Assembly: GCA_029706075.1 (NCBI GenBank) | Contig: JAINUG010000198.1 | Coordinates: forward strand, 561,001-625,000 | Length of the DNA: 64,000 bases | Origin: Aldrovandia affinis | Lineage: Eukaryota > Chordata > Actinopteri > Notacanthiformes > Halosauridae | Direction: 5' to 3' | Shown here: in pieces, positions 23,096 to 35,330 of the stretch | How positions within the stretch are numbered: the first letter of the stretch is position 1 | Layout: each line of letters opens with the position of its first letter | Translations under genes and position numbers: made by a program | Notes under the pieces: model-generated | The model's input: only the letters and a program-made list of their open reading frames with translations | What the model was told of the DNA's origin: nothing | Database searches by the model: none

Positions 23096-24900
23096 TTTCT
23101 CCAGTCCCGTTTTGACTGCACGTTCACCGTGGGTTCCCCCCCCCCCCGTTCCCTCGAGTCCTGCTCCGCATGGCCTCGCCCCCCGCTCAACCGCACGGTC
23201 AGTTTGGCCTGGCACCTCGGTCCCTTTGTTGTCGGTGCGGTTCGACGGTGGCCCTCACCCCCCAGACCCAACGATGATCGAAAGCCTGCTTTACGTGCCG
23301 TCAGTCAGCGAATGGAAGCGGACTGAGAAACGGATGCATCTGGAGCTTTTCCACTCGGCTTCACCTGGCAGGGCTCTCCCCTCCCAGAGCGCAACAAAAC
23401 AGCCTCCCAATGTCCTGAGGCAGCAACAGGACGGCCCGTTCCTCCAACGTGCTATAACACAGAGGGGGCGAGCAGGGTGCCACCTCCCAAAGATGGACAG
23501 AGGGCCAGAAGAGTAGGAGTGAGAGACCCCCCCCCAGTTAATTGTTTAAAGGTGACCCCGCCCCCCCCCCCGGTTCTCGTCAGTGTGGGCCTGTAGAAAC
23601 CGAAGGAACAGCACCCCCCAGTTAATTGTTTAAAGGTGACCCCGCCCCCCCCCCCCAGTTAATTGTTTAAAGGTGACCCCCGGCCCCCAGCCCCCCAGGT
23701 TCTCGTCAGTGTGGGCCTGCAGAAACCGAAGGAGAACAGCAGTATGCTCCTCCTCCTCCTCCGCCTTGGCCTTGGCTCGGCCTCCCCTCATTACGCCGGG
23801 AGTTGATGAGTCCTCCGCTCATGCGTGCCTAAGGTGATTGCGCTCGCCGTCGCCAAGCCTGCCGAGTGACACGCGATCACCATCGAGACGCGTCGCGTGA
23901 CCCCGAGAGGCCAGGAAACACTGAGGACGAGCACAATGCGCCCGCCCAGCCCTTTCACCGTCTTCTGTCTCATCGTATGTGCAGCGCCGGCCCAGCGTTC
24001 TTCATCCGTTCATCCTGTGCGCCGCGCCATTCAACAACGTCGTTTGTCACCACGGTGACACCTTCTGATTTGCGGTTGCCTGACGTGTTGCCGGGCGCAT
24101 GACGGGCGAGCCGTTTGATGTGCGAATTCTGACGAGCGGCACGTTTTGGAATGCAGGTATCCCCCCCCCCCCTCTCCTGCGTGCGTTTGGTACAACCTGA
24201 TTGGGCAACGTCCCGGGTGGGCAGTTTTGACCTTAACAAAGGCCCTCATCAGTCACAGCCCTCCCTAACGTGCCAATCAGCGTAAGCCGTAATGACCGCG
24301 GTGAGACGGCGTGACTGCGAGGGCTCGTGCACTCGCCCGGGACAAAGGCAGCGCACGGAGGGTACTCGTTTACGACGGCTGTGAACACCCCGGTCTGCGG
24401 TCTGGGGAAGATTTCCTTTGTATTGATTGCTTAACGGTCAGAAGAGTTGGAGCGGAGCTGAGTGCAGAATTGGTTTACGAGCGCTGAGTGCTGGGAGAGG
24501 AGTGGAAATTAGCCTGGGTCTGCAGTGGGCGCTCAGGGGAATCAACAGTGCATTTCTCTCCTGAAAGGGCCGTCCGAGCGCAAGCGCCTGGTGTTCGTTT
24601 ATCGGAAGTTAAACGTCCGGTTGTGGGTTCGGCGGGTGTGAACACGCTCAGGGGGTGTGAAAGCTGTGTTCAGGGAGGGGGGGAAGGGGGAGGGGAGGGG
24701 GGGAGGGAGGGTGGCGCCTCAATCACAGGATCCCCAGAGGTCACGTGAAGGTGAGAGCCCTTCAGCTCCGTCGTCAGGTAAACCCGTGCATGGAACGCAC
24801 GGCCAGAGTCGGATTGGGCGTGTGTGTGGTGTGTGTGTGTGTGTGTGTGTGTCCGAGCGAAGCAGCTGTGTCTCGGACCGGCCGGGCAGCGGCCGGGCGG
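23096..24900. other. CpG- and C-rich 5' part of intron 1
   Basis: The segment contains many CpG dinucleotides and long C runs (23137, 23528, 23562, 23645, 24162), plus G-rich runs at 24664-24712 and a TG run at 24829-24852. This resembles an extended CpG-island shore or an additional promoter region downstream of exon 1. Open frames here are compositional and no exon could be supported. Confidence 0.5.
23530..23740. repeat. Nested tandem duplication with C-runs
   Basis: A block starting CAGTTAATTGTTTAAAGGTG is present three times (about 23536, 23619 and 23657). A block containing TCTCGTCAGTGTGGGCCTG is present twice (about 23574 and 23700). Poly-C runs sit at the joins, suggesting slippage or exchange at the C tracts. 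Confidence 0.9.
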
Positions 24901-26957
24901 TGCGTGGAGCTGTTACCATGGACGCCAGAGCCCCGTCGTATTGGATGTTCAGCTCATTATCGGGAGAGCGGAAAAATCCATACTGTAGTCTGGGCCGGCG
25001 TGCTGGGGCGGGCCAGCCCTTCTCTCCTATGCAAACAAAACACAGAGGAGACAGAGGTGTGTGCGCCCAACCGCTCATCTCCCACCACAGATCAGATCTG
25101 ATGTTCATCTATAATTTAGATATTTAAACACAGAACACTGCAGACACGGTCCCATGTCAACATGTAGCGGCCCCGCTTTCCTACTCCTTACGTCATGTTT
25201 CCATGCACGTGTGCGTGTGTGTGTGTATGTATGTATCTATATAGTCACATATATACATACACAAATGTATATATATATATATATGTATGTATAAATATAA
25301 TATTTGAAGAAGAAAAAATACATTCATGTTGCTTTCCTCAAAGACAGTGGTTTCTCTGTTCCTTTGTTGATTATGTTCACTAAATTTGATATTAATATGA
25401 CGGAAATATTAAACAATGTCTCGTGTGGGAATTTGTTTGACAGGGCCACTAAGAGATGTGTTTCAGAATGAGGGCAAAGCTTCCATATCAGCTCTGGAGA
25501 TGAGTATTGATTTGTTGTGTGAAACTAATTTTGAGTTTGGAGTTGGAGTTGGAGCCAATGTAGTAGTGGGATTTTTCAGGCCGTGTTTCATTTCAAAGAG
25601 AAACAAAGGGATTTTCCGACCAATCTTGACGTCTGCCCTCCGATTCATTGAATTTTTCTCTGTGGGAATAATGCATACATTATCTATAATTAATGTGTAT
25701 GCATTAATAACATGCTGTATTTATTTGCTTGTTCGGTCACATCAATGTCATATTTAGATATGTGTGCTGCTTAGAAGCATATCTGAGCTGTATTGTTTTT
25801 GCCTGATAAAGCTGACCATTATTTACTACTTCAGCTGTACGGAAGCTGAACGAAAGCGGCTTCAAAAACTAACATCTCCAGCATGTCCGAGTTGCAGATG
25901 ATAATAAATGCTAAATGCTAGAAACGAATCACCTCATTTTTACACTGCCCGTTAAAGCGTTTTTAAACATTCGCCCTAACCCTCACGCCTAGAAGCAGGC
26001 GAAACATCAAAGTGTTAAATTGTGCATGAAATTAAACGGGATGGCAGTAAAAAAAAAAGTAACATGGCTGTATGCGCTTCAATGTTGACAAGGATCTATG
26101 CTTAACAACGTGCCAGGTTCAGTACCTGTTCAGAGTGATGAGGTGCGTTTTTTAAGCGTTGATGAATTCTCCCTCCGACAACAAACGGGAGCGCTCATTT
26201 GTTTCCCTGGCGGTGCTGTCTGTCCCGTGAATACTCGGGAGGTCAAGGGTGGGCCTTGTGTGTGGAACCGTTCGGCGGCCAAGGACACGTCTCTTAAGAG
26301 GAGGGGAGATGAAAAACGCCCGTGCGTTCTGTACGTTTGATATCGATAGTGACGCCGCGCGGACGGAGCGAAGCTGAATATTTTACCCTATTATTTCATT
26401 TCGTCTGGTTCGCTTTTTGCAAACGCGCGGTTTTATGGCTGATGGTGTACTTTCTCTCTCTCTCTCTCTCACTTGTTGTCCCCATGTTAATGGTGTGAAA
26501 TTGGCTTCCATTTGTTCGGAGGGCTGTCGGCAGAGGGAACCTGTGTGTGGCCTGGAGTGTGGCGGGCAGCAGGTGCGTTACTTAGGCGACGCCTTCTCCG
26601 TTCTGCTCGCTACTTTCGCTTCGCGAGCCTGAAATTACGCTCTAGGAGGAACGCACTTTGATTACGTGTCGTGCTAAATTTTCATACAGCCATACTGAAC
26701 AACGTATTTTAATCAGAATTGTGGTTGTATGCAAATGATTAATTGTCTCGAATGATTTGATGTAAACACCCAGCGCAGTTTTCTGGCCATGCGATATCTG
26801 CTGTGAACAATACATTTAAATTTGATCGAATGAAAGTGTAAATAAAATAAAATTAAACAATATAGTATGTCCATGATTGTGGCATAGGTAGAAATGATGT
26901 TGATTAGCACTCTACTGCAGATTCTAACCCACAATGCACTGTGTCTGAGCTGTGAGC
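24901..26957. other. Intron 1, no gene recognised; short AT/TG runs near 25205-25295
   Basis: Mixed sequence with TGTG/TATG and ATAT runs at 25205-25295. The open frames at 25416-25757 and 26098-26340 lack recognisable domains or good splice boundaries. Confidence 0.5.
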
Positions 26958-27073
26958 TGAGGAGAGGGTGGGGACTGAGGGAGAGGAGAGGAGCGGAGAG
27001 GGAGAGGAGAGGAGAGGGAGAGGAGAGGAGGGGGTGGAGGAGAGGAGAGGAGAGGAGAGGAGAGGGGGTGGAG
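26958..27073. repeat. Polypurine (GGAGA)n tract
   Basis: The strand is almost purely G and A for about 115 bases, built from GAGAGGAGAGG units with GGGGTGG interruptions. Such a tract could adopt triplex structures; this is inference from composition. Confidence 0.9.
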
Positions 27074-29150
27074 GGATGTAGGAATCCCTGCTGTAAACGA
27101 ATTCAGGGAAGAGTTCAGGCTCTCATGCGCAGCTCCTCTCCTCCCCCGCTCAGGGCGCGGTGTTGCTCTTCGCCAGCACGTCCCGTTCCTGCTTTCTTGC
27201 CTCTGGGGGTCCTCTGGGGGTCCACAACCCCACCCCCACCTCCAAGAGCGTCTCGCTCATCAATCCTCCCCTGCTTATGAGGACCAGCAAGCCCCTCCCC
27301 TTCCTCCTTCGACTCCCCCCCCCCCTGACTGTGTAGTATGGGTGCATCTTGTGGGTGCAACCCCCCCCAGGGGTCAGGCTGTTTGCTGAGAGGTTTTGGG
27401 GAGGGGGGTTGAGGGTTTATATTCACATTCTTCACATCCTTATCCCCAGCAATGGAAGCATGCATTCTCTCTCCCGAACCACTTCACTTCTCCTCCCTTT
27501 CCACTCACATCAGCGTTCGTTTGACCAGATCTCATTTCCAGTCAAACAGCGATCACAAACGCATGCAACGCGTACGACGCAAACCAGGAGGACGCCACGT
27601 CTGCGTTTCAGCGCCTGGGCGTCTCAAGAAACAATGAGTTTATACCTGTGCGCACGCACGTACTTAAACCTTGACATATTCGCTCCAGCGACGAAATGGA
27701 GCAATTTTTCAGGGTTGGGTTGTAACGGGACACTCCGCGCACCCAGGTCACGTCCACTCACAGTTTTCGACGGAGCTCGCTCTCAGAGCAGAGGGGGGCA
27801 GAGTCCCACTCATGTAGCAGCCCGTCGGTGGAAGAAGGTGTCGACCGTTACGTTTAAATCGATGGCAGCCTCGGGGTCTGAGGCTTGATCACCGCAGAGC
27901 GACGGACCCCCGCCTCTCGGGGGTCCGATAAGCCGATGCCGATCGACGGGGAGTGGGGGCGTGGTCGGCGTTCCTTGACGCTGTGCGTGTGTGTGAGGAT
28001 CCATTCTCTGGAGGTCGACGCAGAGGCCGGGGTTTTTACTATCAGGCGAAAGCTTTCTGGCTCACTTCCTGTTTGTGTAACACAAAAGGGCATGAAACCC
28101 GATCGCCTCAGCCGATCGATTATTCGCCCAAGAGTAGAAGTATTCAATCATTTGCAAGGAGTTTAGTTTAGGGTTTTTTTTTGCAGAGAGGGTGATCCAT
28201 TGTGTTTGGAGGAAGGCTGGTCGGTGCGTCGTGGTCGTAATTTCCTTCCTGTCTCTAAAAGGGCTTTTATGAGGATGGTTTATTCGCAGGCTCAGAGGCC
28301 TGATATATGAGGTCATTGTGTGGGGCGATGAAATTATTCTGCTGAAGCGTCAAACGGGGTGTGGCTCATCTCCCGTGTACACGTCCGGGATCTTAACAAA
28401 CTCGAATGATTTCTTAATCTGTGTGAAGTGTTTGGAAGAGCTGGTGTTTGGTTTCCGCCTCCCCCCAAAAAAATCAATACTATTGGTGAATGAGGGTGAT
28501 TCTTCAGTGCTTGGAGAATAGTGGCTTTGTTAAAATGAGTGTGTTAGAGCTGCAATGTAAACACCATAACACTCCACGATGCGTTTTTTGACTCATGAGC
28601 TTCTTATTTGACTATTAATAAATTATGATTATTAACTTGCACATAGGTTGCATGGAGATCCTCGGCACAGAATGGCATTGCTCTATAGAACCGGAGAATA
28701 TCGCTTTGTCACTATGGTTACAAAACGATGTGGTCACGTTAAAGCAGCAGCACGATGTCCTTCCTGACCGCGCAGGGAGAATTCTCAGGTGAGTCGTGAT
28801 TTTGTAGCTGATAACAGCGCAAACGTTTATTATTGACAATTATTGACCGTTCTGCGGTTTTCACAGCAGTGTCTCGAGCAGCGCTTTTGAAAGGTTGACT
28901 GTGCGTTTGAAAGGTTTACTCTGGCCTTTGGGGTGTCAGCCACATTCTACAGCGCTTGAAGCAGCCTTGTGATTTTGCCTTCAGTTGGAAAGAAATGGGG
29001 CTCGTGATCCACCTCAGCTGCGTGAGGATGTATGATGAAGCGTGCCACTTTACATAATTAGCGCTTAAGGATTCATTATTTAATGTCAACACTTCCCAAA
29101 CATACCTAGCAGCATTGCCAAATCAGCCACTCTTTAATTGTTACATGACC
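27074..29150. other. Intron 1, no gene recognised
   Basis: The part to about 28100 is CpG-richer than the rest of the intron and the remainder is AT-rich. No exon-like segment with matching splice sites was recognised. Confidence 0.45.
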
Positions 29151-29152
29151 TT

Positions 29153-29260
29153 CTGTGATTGGCGGAGAGGGCTAATGGGCGTGAGTGAGGACCTCTGTGA
29201 TTGGTGGAGGTGATTGATGGGCGTGAGTGAGGATCTCTCTGATTGGTGGGGGATAGACGG
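29153..29260. repeat. 42-bp tandem repeat, about 2.5 units, ATTGG in each
   Basis: TGATTGG recurs at 29156, 29198 and 29240, within units that share CTCTGTGATTGG and GGGCGTGAGTGAGGA. Each unit carries an inverted CCAAT box, like the arrays at 2184 and 3852. Confidence 0.85.
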
Positions 29261-29474
29261 GTCACGGTTCGCTCGGGCTGTGATGTAAAGGTGCCCTTCA
29301 GCTCACGTGTGCTAAAACATGGCTCCACACCCCAGCAGACTTCTACAGTTTCTGATTCAACCCAACGGAAACCTCTCAGCACAAATACAGCCTACAACTT
29401 GATCTGTTTTTTGATCTAATTTCCATGTAGTTTACTCGCAGTAGTGGGTTTCCATTACAACAGAGAGACATTTG

Positions 29475-29595
29475 TGTGCACAAGAATACCATAAATGCCA
29501 GTTTTGCTTCCTGGGTCCTATTGGATAAGGTCAGGCTATCGACAGGGAAACCTGATCCTAGATCAGCACTCTGATGCTTCATGAAACGGGGCGAT
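29475..29595 (+). repeat. Dispersed repeat fragment (CCTGATCCTAGATCAG type)
   Basis: The end of this block (CCTGATCCTAGATCAGCACTC followed by a CTTCATGAAACGGGGC-like end) resembles the block ending at 60870. Related partial copies occur twice in tandem at 60640-60870. Class unknown. Confidence 0.45.
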
Positions 29596-29795
29596 TTGTG
29601 ATCTCGGAGGTGAGAGAAATGTGGTCGGTGATCATTCTACGCCGACTTTACGGTTCCTCTTGCCTCCCAAAGCCTGGGATGCCTTCAGGAGCCTAGACAG
29701 CAGCGGCCTCACCTGCAGCACACCCACACTCACCTGAGGTCGCTCACTAATCAGCCCAGGTGTGCTGTGCCATGCCGGGCAACTAAACTGATACC

Positions 29796-30206
29796 TGGTA
29801 TGAAAGGTAAAAGTTATGATGATAGACTTAAGGCACTCAATCTATTTAAACTTAGAAAACTGAGACTTAGGGGGGGTTTGCTTGAGGTTTTTAAATTCCT
29901 AAAAGGGATTAACAAAGTAAAGTACCAACGATTTTTTAAGATAAGTGGGGTCAGCAGAACAAGAGGCCACAGGTGGAAATTAGTTAAAGGCAAATTCCGC
30001 ACAGATATAAGAAGTTTTTCTTTGTCAGAGTTGTCAATGCCTGGAACAGCTTGCCAGGTCGGGTAGTAGAGGCAGAAACGCTGGGGCTATTCAAGTCCAG
30101 GCTAGATGTAGTACTAGATACTCTTTAGATTAGGACATGATGAGCCTAGATGGGCTGAACGGCCCGTTCTCATCATTATGTATTTTTATGTTCTTATGTT
30201 CTCATG
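29796..30206 (+). mobile_element. LINE 3' end (CR1/L2-like), reverse transcriptase C-terminus remnant
   Basis: One frame reads YDDRLKALNLFKLRKLRLRG... and RGHRWKLVKGKF, then after a frameshift the neighbouring frame reads RVVNAWNSLPGRVVEAE. These are features of the C-terminal part of reverse-transcriptase ORFs in CR1/L2-type LINEs. The 3' untranslated region includes GATGGGCTGAACGGCCCG and ends with TTATGTTC repeats. It is 5'-truncated and frameshifted, so inactive. Confidence 0.85.
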
Positions 30207-31834
30207 TATGCCTTTCATAGAGGATACTTTAATGGACACAGTGGCTACAGGTTTGACTGCATCTCAAGCCCATTCTGCTGGGAGTGCTGTCATTGTTTTT
30301 TAGTTTTTTTAAAGTTTTTTTGTCTTTCCACCCATGAAGGGATATAGAACCATTTGCCAACACGGCTGCCATCTTTGTGTTCTCATCACGAGGCACAATG
30401 GCAGCATCCTTCACTGTGCTATCCCTAGAAGGAAACCCTGGGTGGGCCTCACAGTCATATCAGTGTTTGTAGAGATATAAAGACGTGAGATTTGTGTGGC
30501 ACTGGCCTCTGTGAGCGGTCCTGCTGAGAGGTTATGAGGGCTGTACAGGTAACGGGTAACCAGCTGTGTGAGAGAAAAGTCTGCACAGCAGTGAACGCTT
30601 TGGGGGGGTGGCCGTCTTCCGAGTGGCTGGGAAAACATGGTCACGGAGCTGGAATGGCGGTGGGCTCCAGCATCACCAATGCGTGGCCTTGCCTGGCTGG
30701 GAAATGAGCAGTCCTGGAGCCGGAATGGGGTCCGTTGCCAGCCAGCTGCAGGAGGCGTTTGAAGGTGAGCCGGGGAGGAGTGAACGGAGGTGAGCGGGGG
30801 CCGCCTAAGCCGTCCGCGCTCCACAGCAGATCCGGGTCACTGGTTCACTGACCACAGATGAGGCTGACTCTTTCATTTCATTTGAGGTTTATTGCTCTCT
30901 CTTTCCCTCTCTTCTTTTTTTATTTTTTTGTGGAACTGTGCCGTTTGCTCCGAGGTGATATTTCACCCGCCTGTAGGGTTTTATGATTTATGGGGGCTCG
31001 CTACCCTGTAATGGGACAGCCCTCCCCTGGCACCTCTACTGCGTGGAGCAGAGGGAGGGGGGGGTGTGCTGTAATTTGTACCGCCCCCCGCCCTGCAAGC
31101 CACTGACTTTCGGATGAGGTGCCGGCACAGGTGGAGAAAAATCCATCCTCATTTGTCCCTGGCGGCAGGTGGGAACGCTCTAGGCCTAAATGAAATCTGA
31201 CCACCAATGTGTTTTGGGCCTTAATGTGGTACATTTTATGCAGTGATTTTAACGAAACGATTCCCGTAGGTTCCCCTGCTGATGGGATTAATAAGGAATG
31301 AGAGGTGTGTCTTTTATTACAGGCAAAGTTCCTTTTGTCATTTGTAGTCAGGCATCACAGGGACACCCCCCATTTTCTCTGAGGTCACTTCAGGATGAAG
31401 TACTTGTAAACAACATCTTATCACGTGTAACCTCTGGCACAGTCAGTCCATTCTTGTCTGTAAAATCACTTTATCCATAGCTAATTGGCCGTTTGTGCAA
31501 TCTATCATTAATTCATAGTTTAGCCCAAATAGACTTTTAAATTACATTTATCTCGCCCGTAAGTGTCCCCACATTTTCCCTTCACCTCAGGCTACCTCTC
31601 ATGATATTCACCGGTCCTGTTGTGCTGACGGCCAATATATTTAAATTAGTCCTTCTCAGAACATGGAAGTGTGTGGCAGTGTATGCTTTTTACTGACAAC
31701 CCTGTTTCGGTCAGGAGAACATGTGACTTTGGAAAGCACAACAGTGTGCAGTTGAACAGCAATACATTTTCTTGACTCTTCAATGTGCCGACCACCCTAT
31801 AAGAAATGTTTAATATACGTTGCGTATACATTGC
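30207..31834. other. Intron 1, no gene recognised
   Basis: Mixed sequence. Around 30625-30730 two similar GGCTGGGAAA...GAGC(T/C)GGAATGG blocks suggest a small local duplication. No exon was supported. Confidence 0.45.
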
Positions 31835-32058
31835 ACATTACATTACATTACAGGCATTTAGCAGACGCTCTTATCCAGAGCGACTTACACAATTTCACAT
31901 TTCTTTACATACAATCCATTTATACAGCTGGATATTTTACTGAAGCAATTCAGGTTAAGTACCTTGCTCAAGGGTACAACGGCAGTGTCTCCACCTGGGA
32001 TCGAACCTGCAACCTTTGTGTTACAAGCCCAGTTCCTTAACCATTATGCTAACACTGC
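31835..32058 (-). repeat. SINE family A, minus orientation, full-length
   Basis: Read on the minus strand it runs from the tRNA-like head to the GGATA-loop hairpin and ends with (TGTAA)n at 31835. It closely matches the copies at 79 and 60134. Confidence 0.93.
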
Positions 32059-32354
32059 TGCTAACACATAAGTTGCCTATACACTGCATATATGTTGCTC
32101 ACCTGACTGGAAGCAGGCTAAGGGCTGGGCAGGGTGGGAAGGGTGGGTGCACAACTCCCCAGGTTAGGTGAAGCCAAAAAACATGTGAGGATGGAGAAGG
32201 GGTGTAGGAGGAGATTTAAGCACAGAGAGCAGCATTGTGCTTTCACTACCACCAAGTAGTAAGCACTCAGCTAGCACTCACTACTGGCTGAGTACATTTA
32301 AACACACATCAACTGGGAATTCACAACACTTTGTGACACAAACAACAGCAGCTC

Positions 32355-32525
32355 TGGTCCTGGTGAGCCGCAGGGTGTTTCCTGCTTTCTGTTTTCACCT
32401 TAGAGTCAGCAACCGACTCAGGCCCAGGAAACCAGGTGAGGTGAGTTACCCGTGTAGTCAACTGCTTTACCTGATCGATTAAGAGCTGAGGAACAAGAGC
32501 AGCACACCCTGTGGTTCTCTGGGGT
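32355..32525. repeat. Dispersed repeat related to the insert at 17115-17300
   Basis: The shared order is GTTTTCACCTT, CAGGCCCA/CAGACCCA, a GAGTTA-containing part, TGATCGATTAA/TGATCAATTG, and CACACCCTG/TACACCCTG. The two copies are diverged and their ends are not clear. Possibly a non-autonomous DNA transposon. Confidence 0.55.
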
Positions 32526-33548
32526 TCCCTGTGGCTCTCTGGGGTTGAGGGTCCCTGCTCCAGATGTTAGATGCTTAACACTGCAATCTAGTGAGGTCCC
32601 AGCCTGAACAGGCCTCTATTTCAATCCTGAACAGGCTTCTATTTAAAAACAGTTTGTGAGCATTTAAACAGTGTGCAGGCATTCTTTTTTTTTTGACCGT
32701 TGTACTTTTTTTGCCCAGCACCAGTAGCTAAACATTTTGATGTGCCCATTCACCCAGTACTGCTTTCGATTGAATTCCTCTTCTTTTCAGATGGCTGACA
32801 GGAACACCGATTGTTCTTGGAAAACAGTTGGGATTGAAATGGGTTGGCAGTGGGAAATGAAGGCTGTGTGTGTCATCTGTCGTGTTCACCTTCGCCTTCC
32901 ACCTGCCAAACACAGACTGGGACGAGTGCATTCAGTCTGGAGCTCCAGCATTGATTTTTATCTCGGGTTTCTTTCTGGCATAGAACGGCATGTCTTAAAA
33001 AGTAAGGTAAATTGGAAAGCTAATTACTGGGCTTTGAGAGAACGTATGAGTTGAGGTGGGGGGGGGGGCGAGAGCCATTGTTTCCTCCATAGAGTTTGTT
33101 GTTTCTCGCGTGGTGTGTGTAGTGTGAATAACAGGCTGGGTGGGTCGGGGCGATGGAACACCAGGGCAAGGGGATGGCTGACCGATGTACGTTGTTTGGA
33201 ACATTAGATATGTGTGGAATGATCCAAGAGCCATTGTTGCCTTTGGCAACGGTCCCAGAATCCTGTGATTACCCCCCCCCTCCCCCGATACCTCCGCACC
33301 CCTAAGTGAAGTCTGATGTGTGTTATAACATTATAGATTTAGCACCGTAGGTTGTTGCGACGTAAGGACACATTTCTCTTTCGGTTGAACTTGAGAAGAA
33401 TGAAGGTGTTCAAAAAGGGCAATGAAAAGGGGGGTGGGGGAAGCGATCTATAATTTGGGGGGGAGCAATCTATAATTTGTAGCAAACATTTATTGTGTAA
33501 GAATACATCACCACTCAAACACAGGACGGAGCGGATGTTTACATTTGC
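32526..33548. other. Intron 1, no gene recognised
   Basis: Mixed sequence with G- and C-runs at 33057-33068 and 33272-33286. Nothing further could be supported. Confidence 0.5.
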
Positions 33549-33966
33549 GTTTATGCATTTAGCAGACGTTCTTATCCCGTGTGACTTATGCAGGTTTCAT
33601 TTATACAGCTGGTTATCTTACTGAAGCCATAAAAGATTGCTGGTGGCAGTGTAGTATAATGGTTAGGGAACTGGGCTTGTAATGCAAAGGTTGCAGGTTT
33701 GATTCCCAGGTCGGGCACTGCCGTTGTAGCCTTGAGCAAGGTACTAAACCAGAATTGCTTCAGTTAATAACCAGCTGTGTAAACGGATTGTATGTAAAGA
33801 AATGTTGTGTAACTGTAATCGCTCTGGATAAGAGTGTCTGCTAAATGCCTGTAATGTAAATGTAATGTAAAAAAAAAAGTAGCTTGCTCAAGGGTACAAC
33901 GGCAGTGCCCCACACTTGGAATCAAACCTGCAAGCCCAGTTCTCTACCCTAATACACTGCCGTCCC
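33549..33966 (-). repeat. Old SINE family A (minus), split by a younger insertion
   Basis: The tail and body part lies at 33549-33640, and the remaining body and head at 33879-33966 (GCTTGCTCAAGGGTACAACGG onward). The two halves are in consensus order on the minus strand and are separated by the plus-strand copy at 33641. Confidence 0.85.
33641..33870 (+). repeat. SINE family A inserted within an older copy
   Basis: A full-length plus-strand copy starts TGGCAGTGTAGTATAATGG and ends TGTAATGTAA, followed by an A run to 33878. It interrupts the older minus-strand copy. Clear target-site duplications could not be fixed because the junction is A-rich. Confidence 0.9.
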
Positions 33967-34585
33967 AAAAAACGCGGATATTCTCAAAGGAGCACACAGC
34001 GCATTTCAAGCGTGATGTCTACCACAAATGTTTTCCAAGAGTGTTTTGTGCTCTGCACTGCATAATTTACAGATACTGGGTCTGGCTGTTTGCTTATATT
34101 TGCATTGTTTTCAGCTTTACCCTTTAATAAATGATCATGTTTCCATTATACTAATCTCCACATAAAGGCATATACATTTCACGCATACATTCAGCACATT
34201 GACTCCTTAACATTTCTCAGCAAGTAGTATTTAGGACACTGTCAACGTTACAGTAAATGCAAGCTACGGCTTTGTCGATTGAGGTTTTCCTAGATGGGAG
34301 AATGAGGTTTCGTAGGAACCAAAAATGGGCAGAGCAACATATCAGTCATCCACTGATTTGAACCAATCATTATGTCTTTGCTGTGGAGAGGAAAAGCTTT
34401 AGATTGGTGCAAACAAGTCAATGCTTGACTGCTTGTTGTAGCTCCGCCCATTGTGGTGTTCAAAAACGTCTCACTGTTTCCCAGTGGAGTTGATCTAGAA
34501 TATCAGAAAGTTGATTCTAGTGCCTCCAATAGAGGCATATATGCTGATGTGGTACTTGCAATTCTGTACCTATGCCCTGGCATGT
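33967..34585. other. Intron 1, no gene recognised
   Basis: Unremarkable AT-rich sequence. Confidence 0.5.
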
Positions 34586-34593
34586 TCTAACAC

Positions 34594-34868
34594 CAGAGTT
34601 GTGAACTCGAGTCACAAGTTTGATGACTTCAGACTTGACTTGACAAAAATAAAAGTACTTGAGACTTGACTTAGACTTGCATGTCTATGACTAGGACCAG
34701 AGTTTGACTTTGCTGGATGACTCGATAGACATGTTTTGAATGTGACTTGAGGACTAGACACCTGAAATTTGTGACTTGACTTGACCTGAACACGATGACT
34801 TGGGACTTACCCATCATGACTTGGGACTTACTTGTGACTTGCATAACAGTGACTTGGTCACAACTCTG
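34594..34868. mobile_element. hAT-type MITE with dense GACTTG motifs
   Basis: The element begins CAGAGTTGTGA and ends TCACAACTCTG, and it is flanked by a perfect 8-bp duplication TCTAACAC (34586-34593 and 34869-34876). An 8-bp duplication is characteristic of hAT transposons. The interior is dominated by GACTTG, with complements near the left end. It has no coding capacity. Confidence 0.93.
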
Positions 34869-34876
34869 TCTAACAC

Positions 34877-35330
34877 TTTTAGAACAAGACATACACTATA
34901 CTGAACGGAGCTTGCCATGGCAGTCTTGTAAGTCAAATAAATACATTTCAAAAAATAATATCTGTCTGTAAACGGGTGCTGTGCTCAAAATCTATTTTGT
35001 GATATGTTTTATAATATATATGAAACATTATCTTGGCGACTGAAAGCAATGCTTTCTGAAGCACGGTTAGCCCAGAGCTGAACCCAACCTGGTCTCATGG
35101 CTGAAACCTAAACCACACTCCCTATTGCTGATGATGTACAAAGGTCCTAGGCATTCTTACCATGGTGCTATAAACCAATGAGAGGAAGCAGAAATATTCA
35201 GTAAAATGTACATATTATGAAAGATGGGAATATTTAATTAATGCGAATGACAAATCTATACACTCAGAGAGAGTTGATTAATGATTTCATTTTAGAAAGC
35301 TATTAAACCTATGAACCTATTTAAAACATA
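34877..35330. other. Intron 1, no gene recognised
   Basis: AT-rich sequence between two MITEs. Nothing further. Confidence 0.5.

Noticed and set aside
24657-25127. 156-codon frame in the CpG-rich part of intron 1
   Set aside because: A compositional frame spanning G-rich and TG runs with no conserved motif or supported splice sites.
29767-30066. 99-codon plus-strand frame in intron 1
   Set aside because: It is the end of a LINE reverse-transcriptase ORF with a frameshift, not a host gene.
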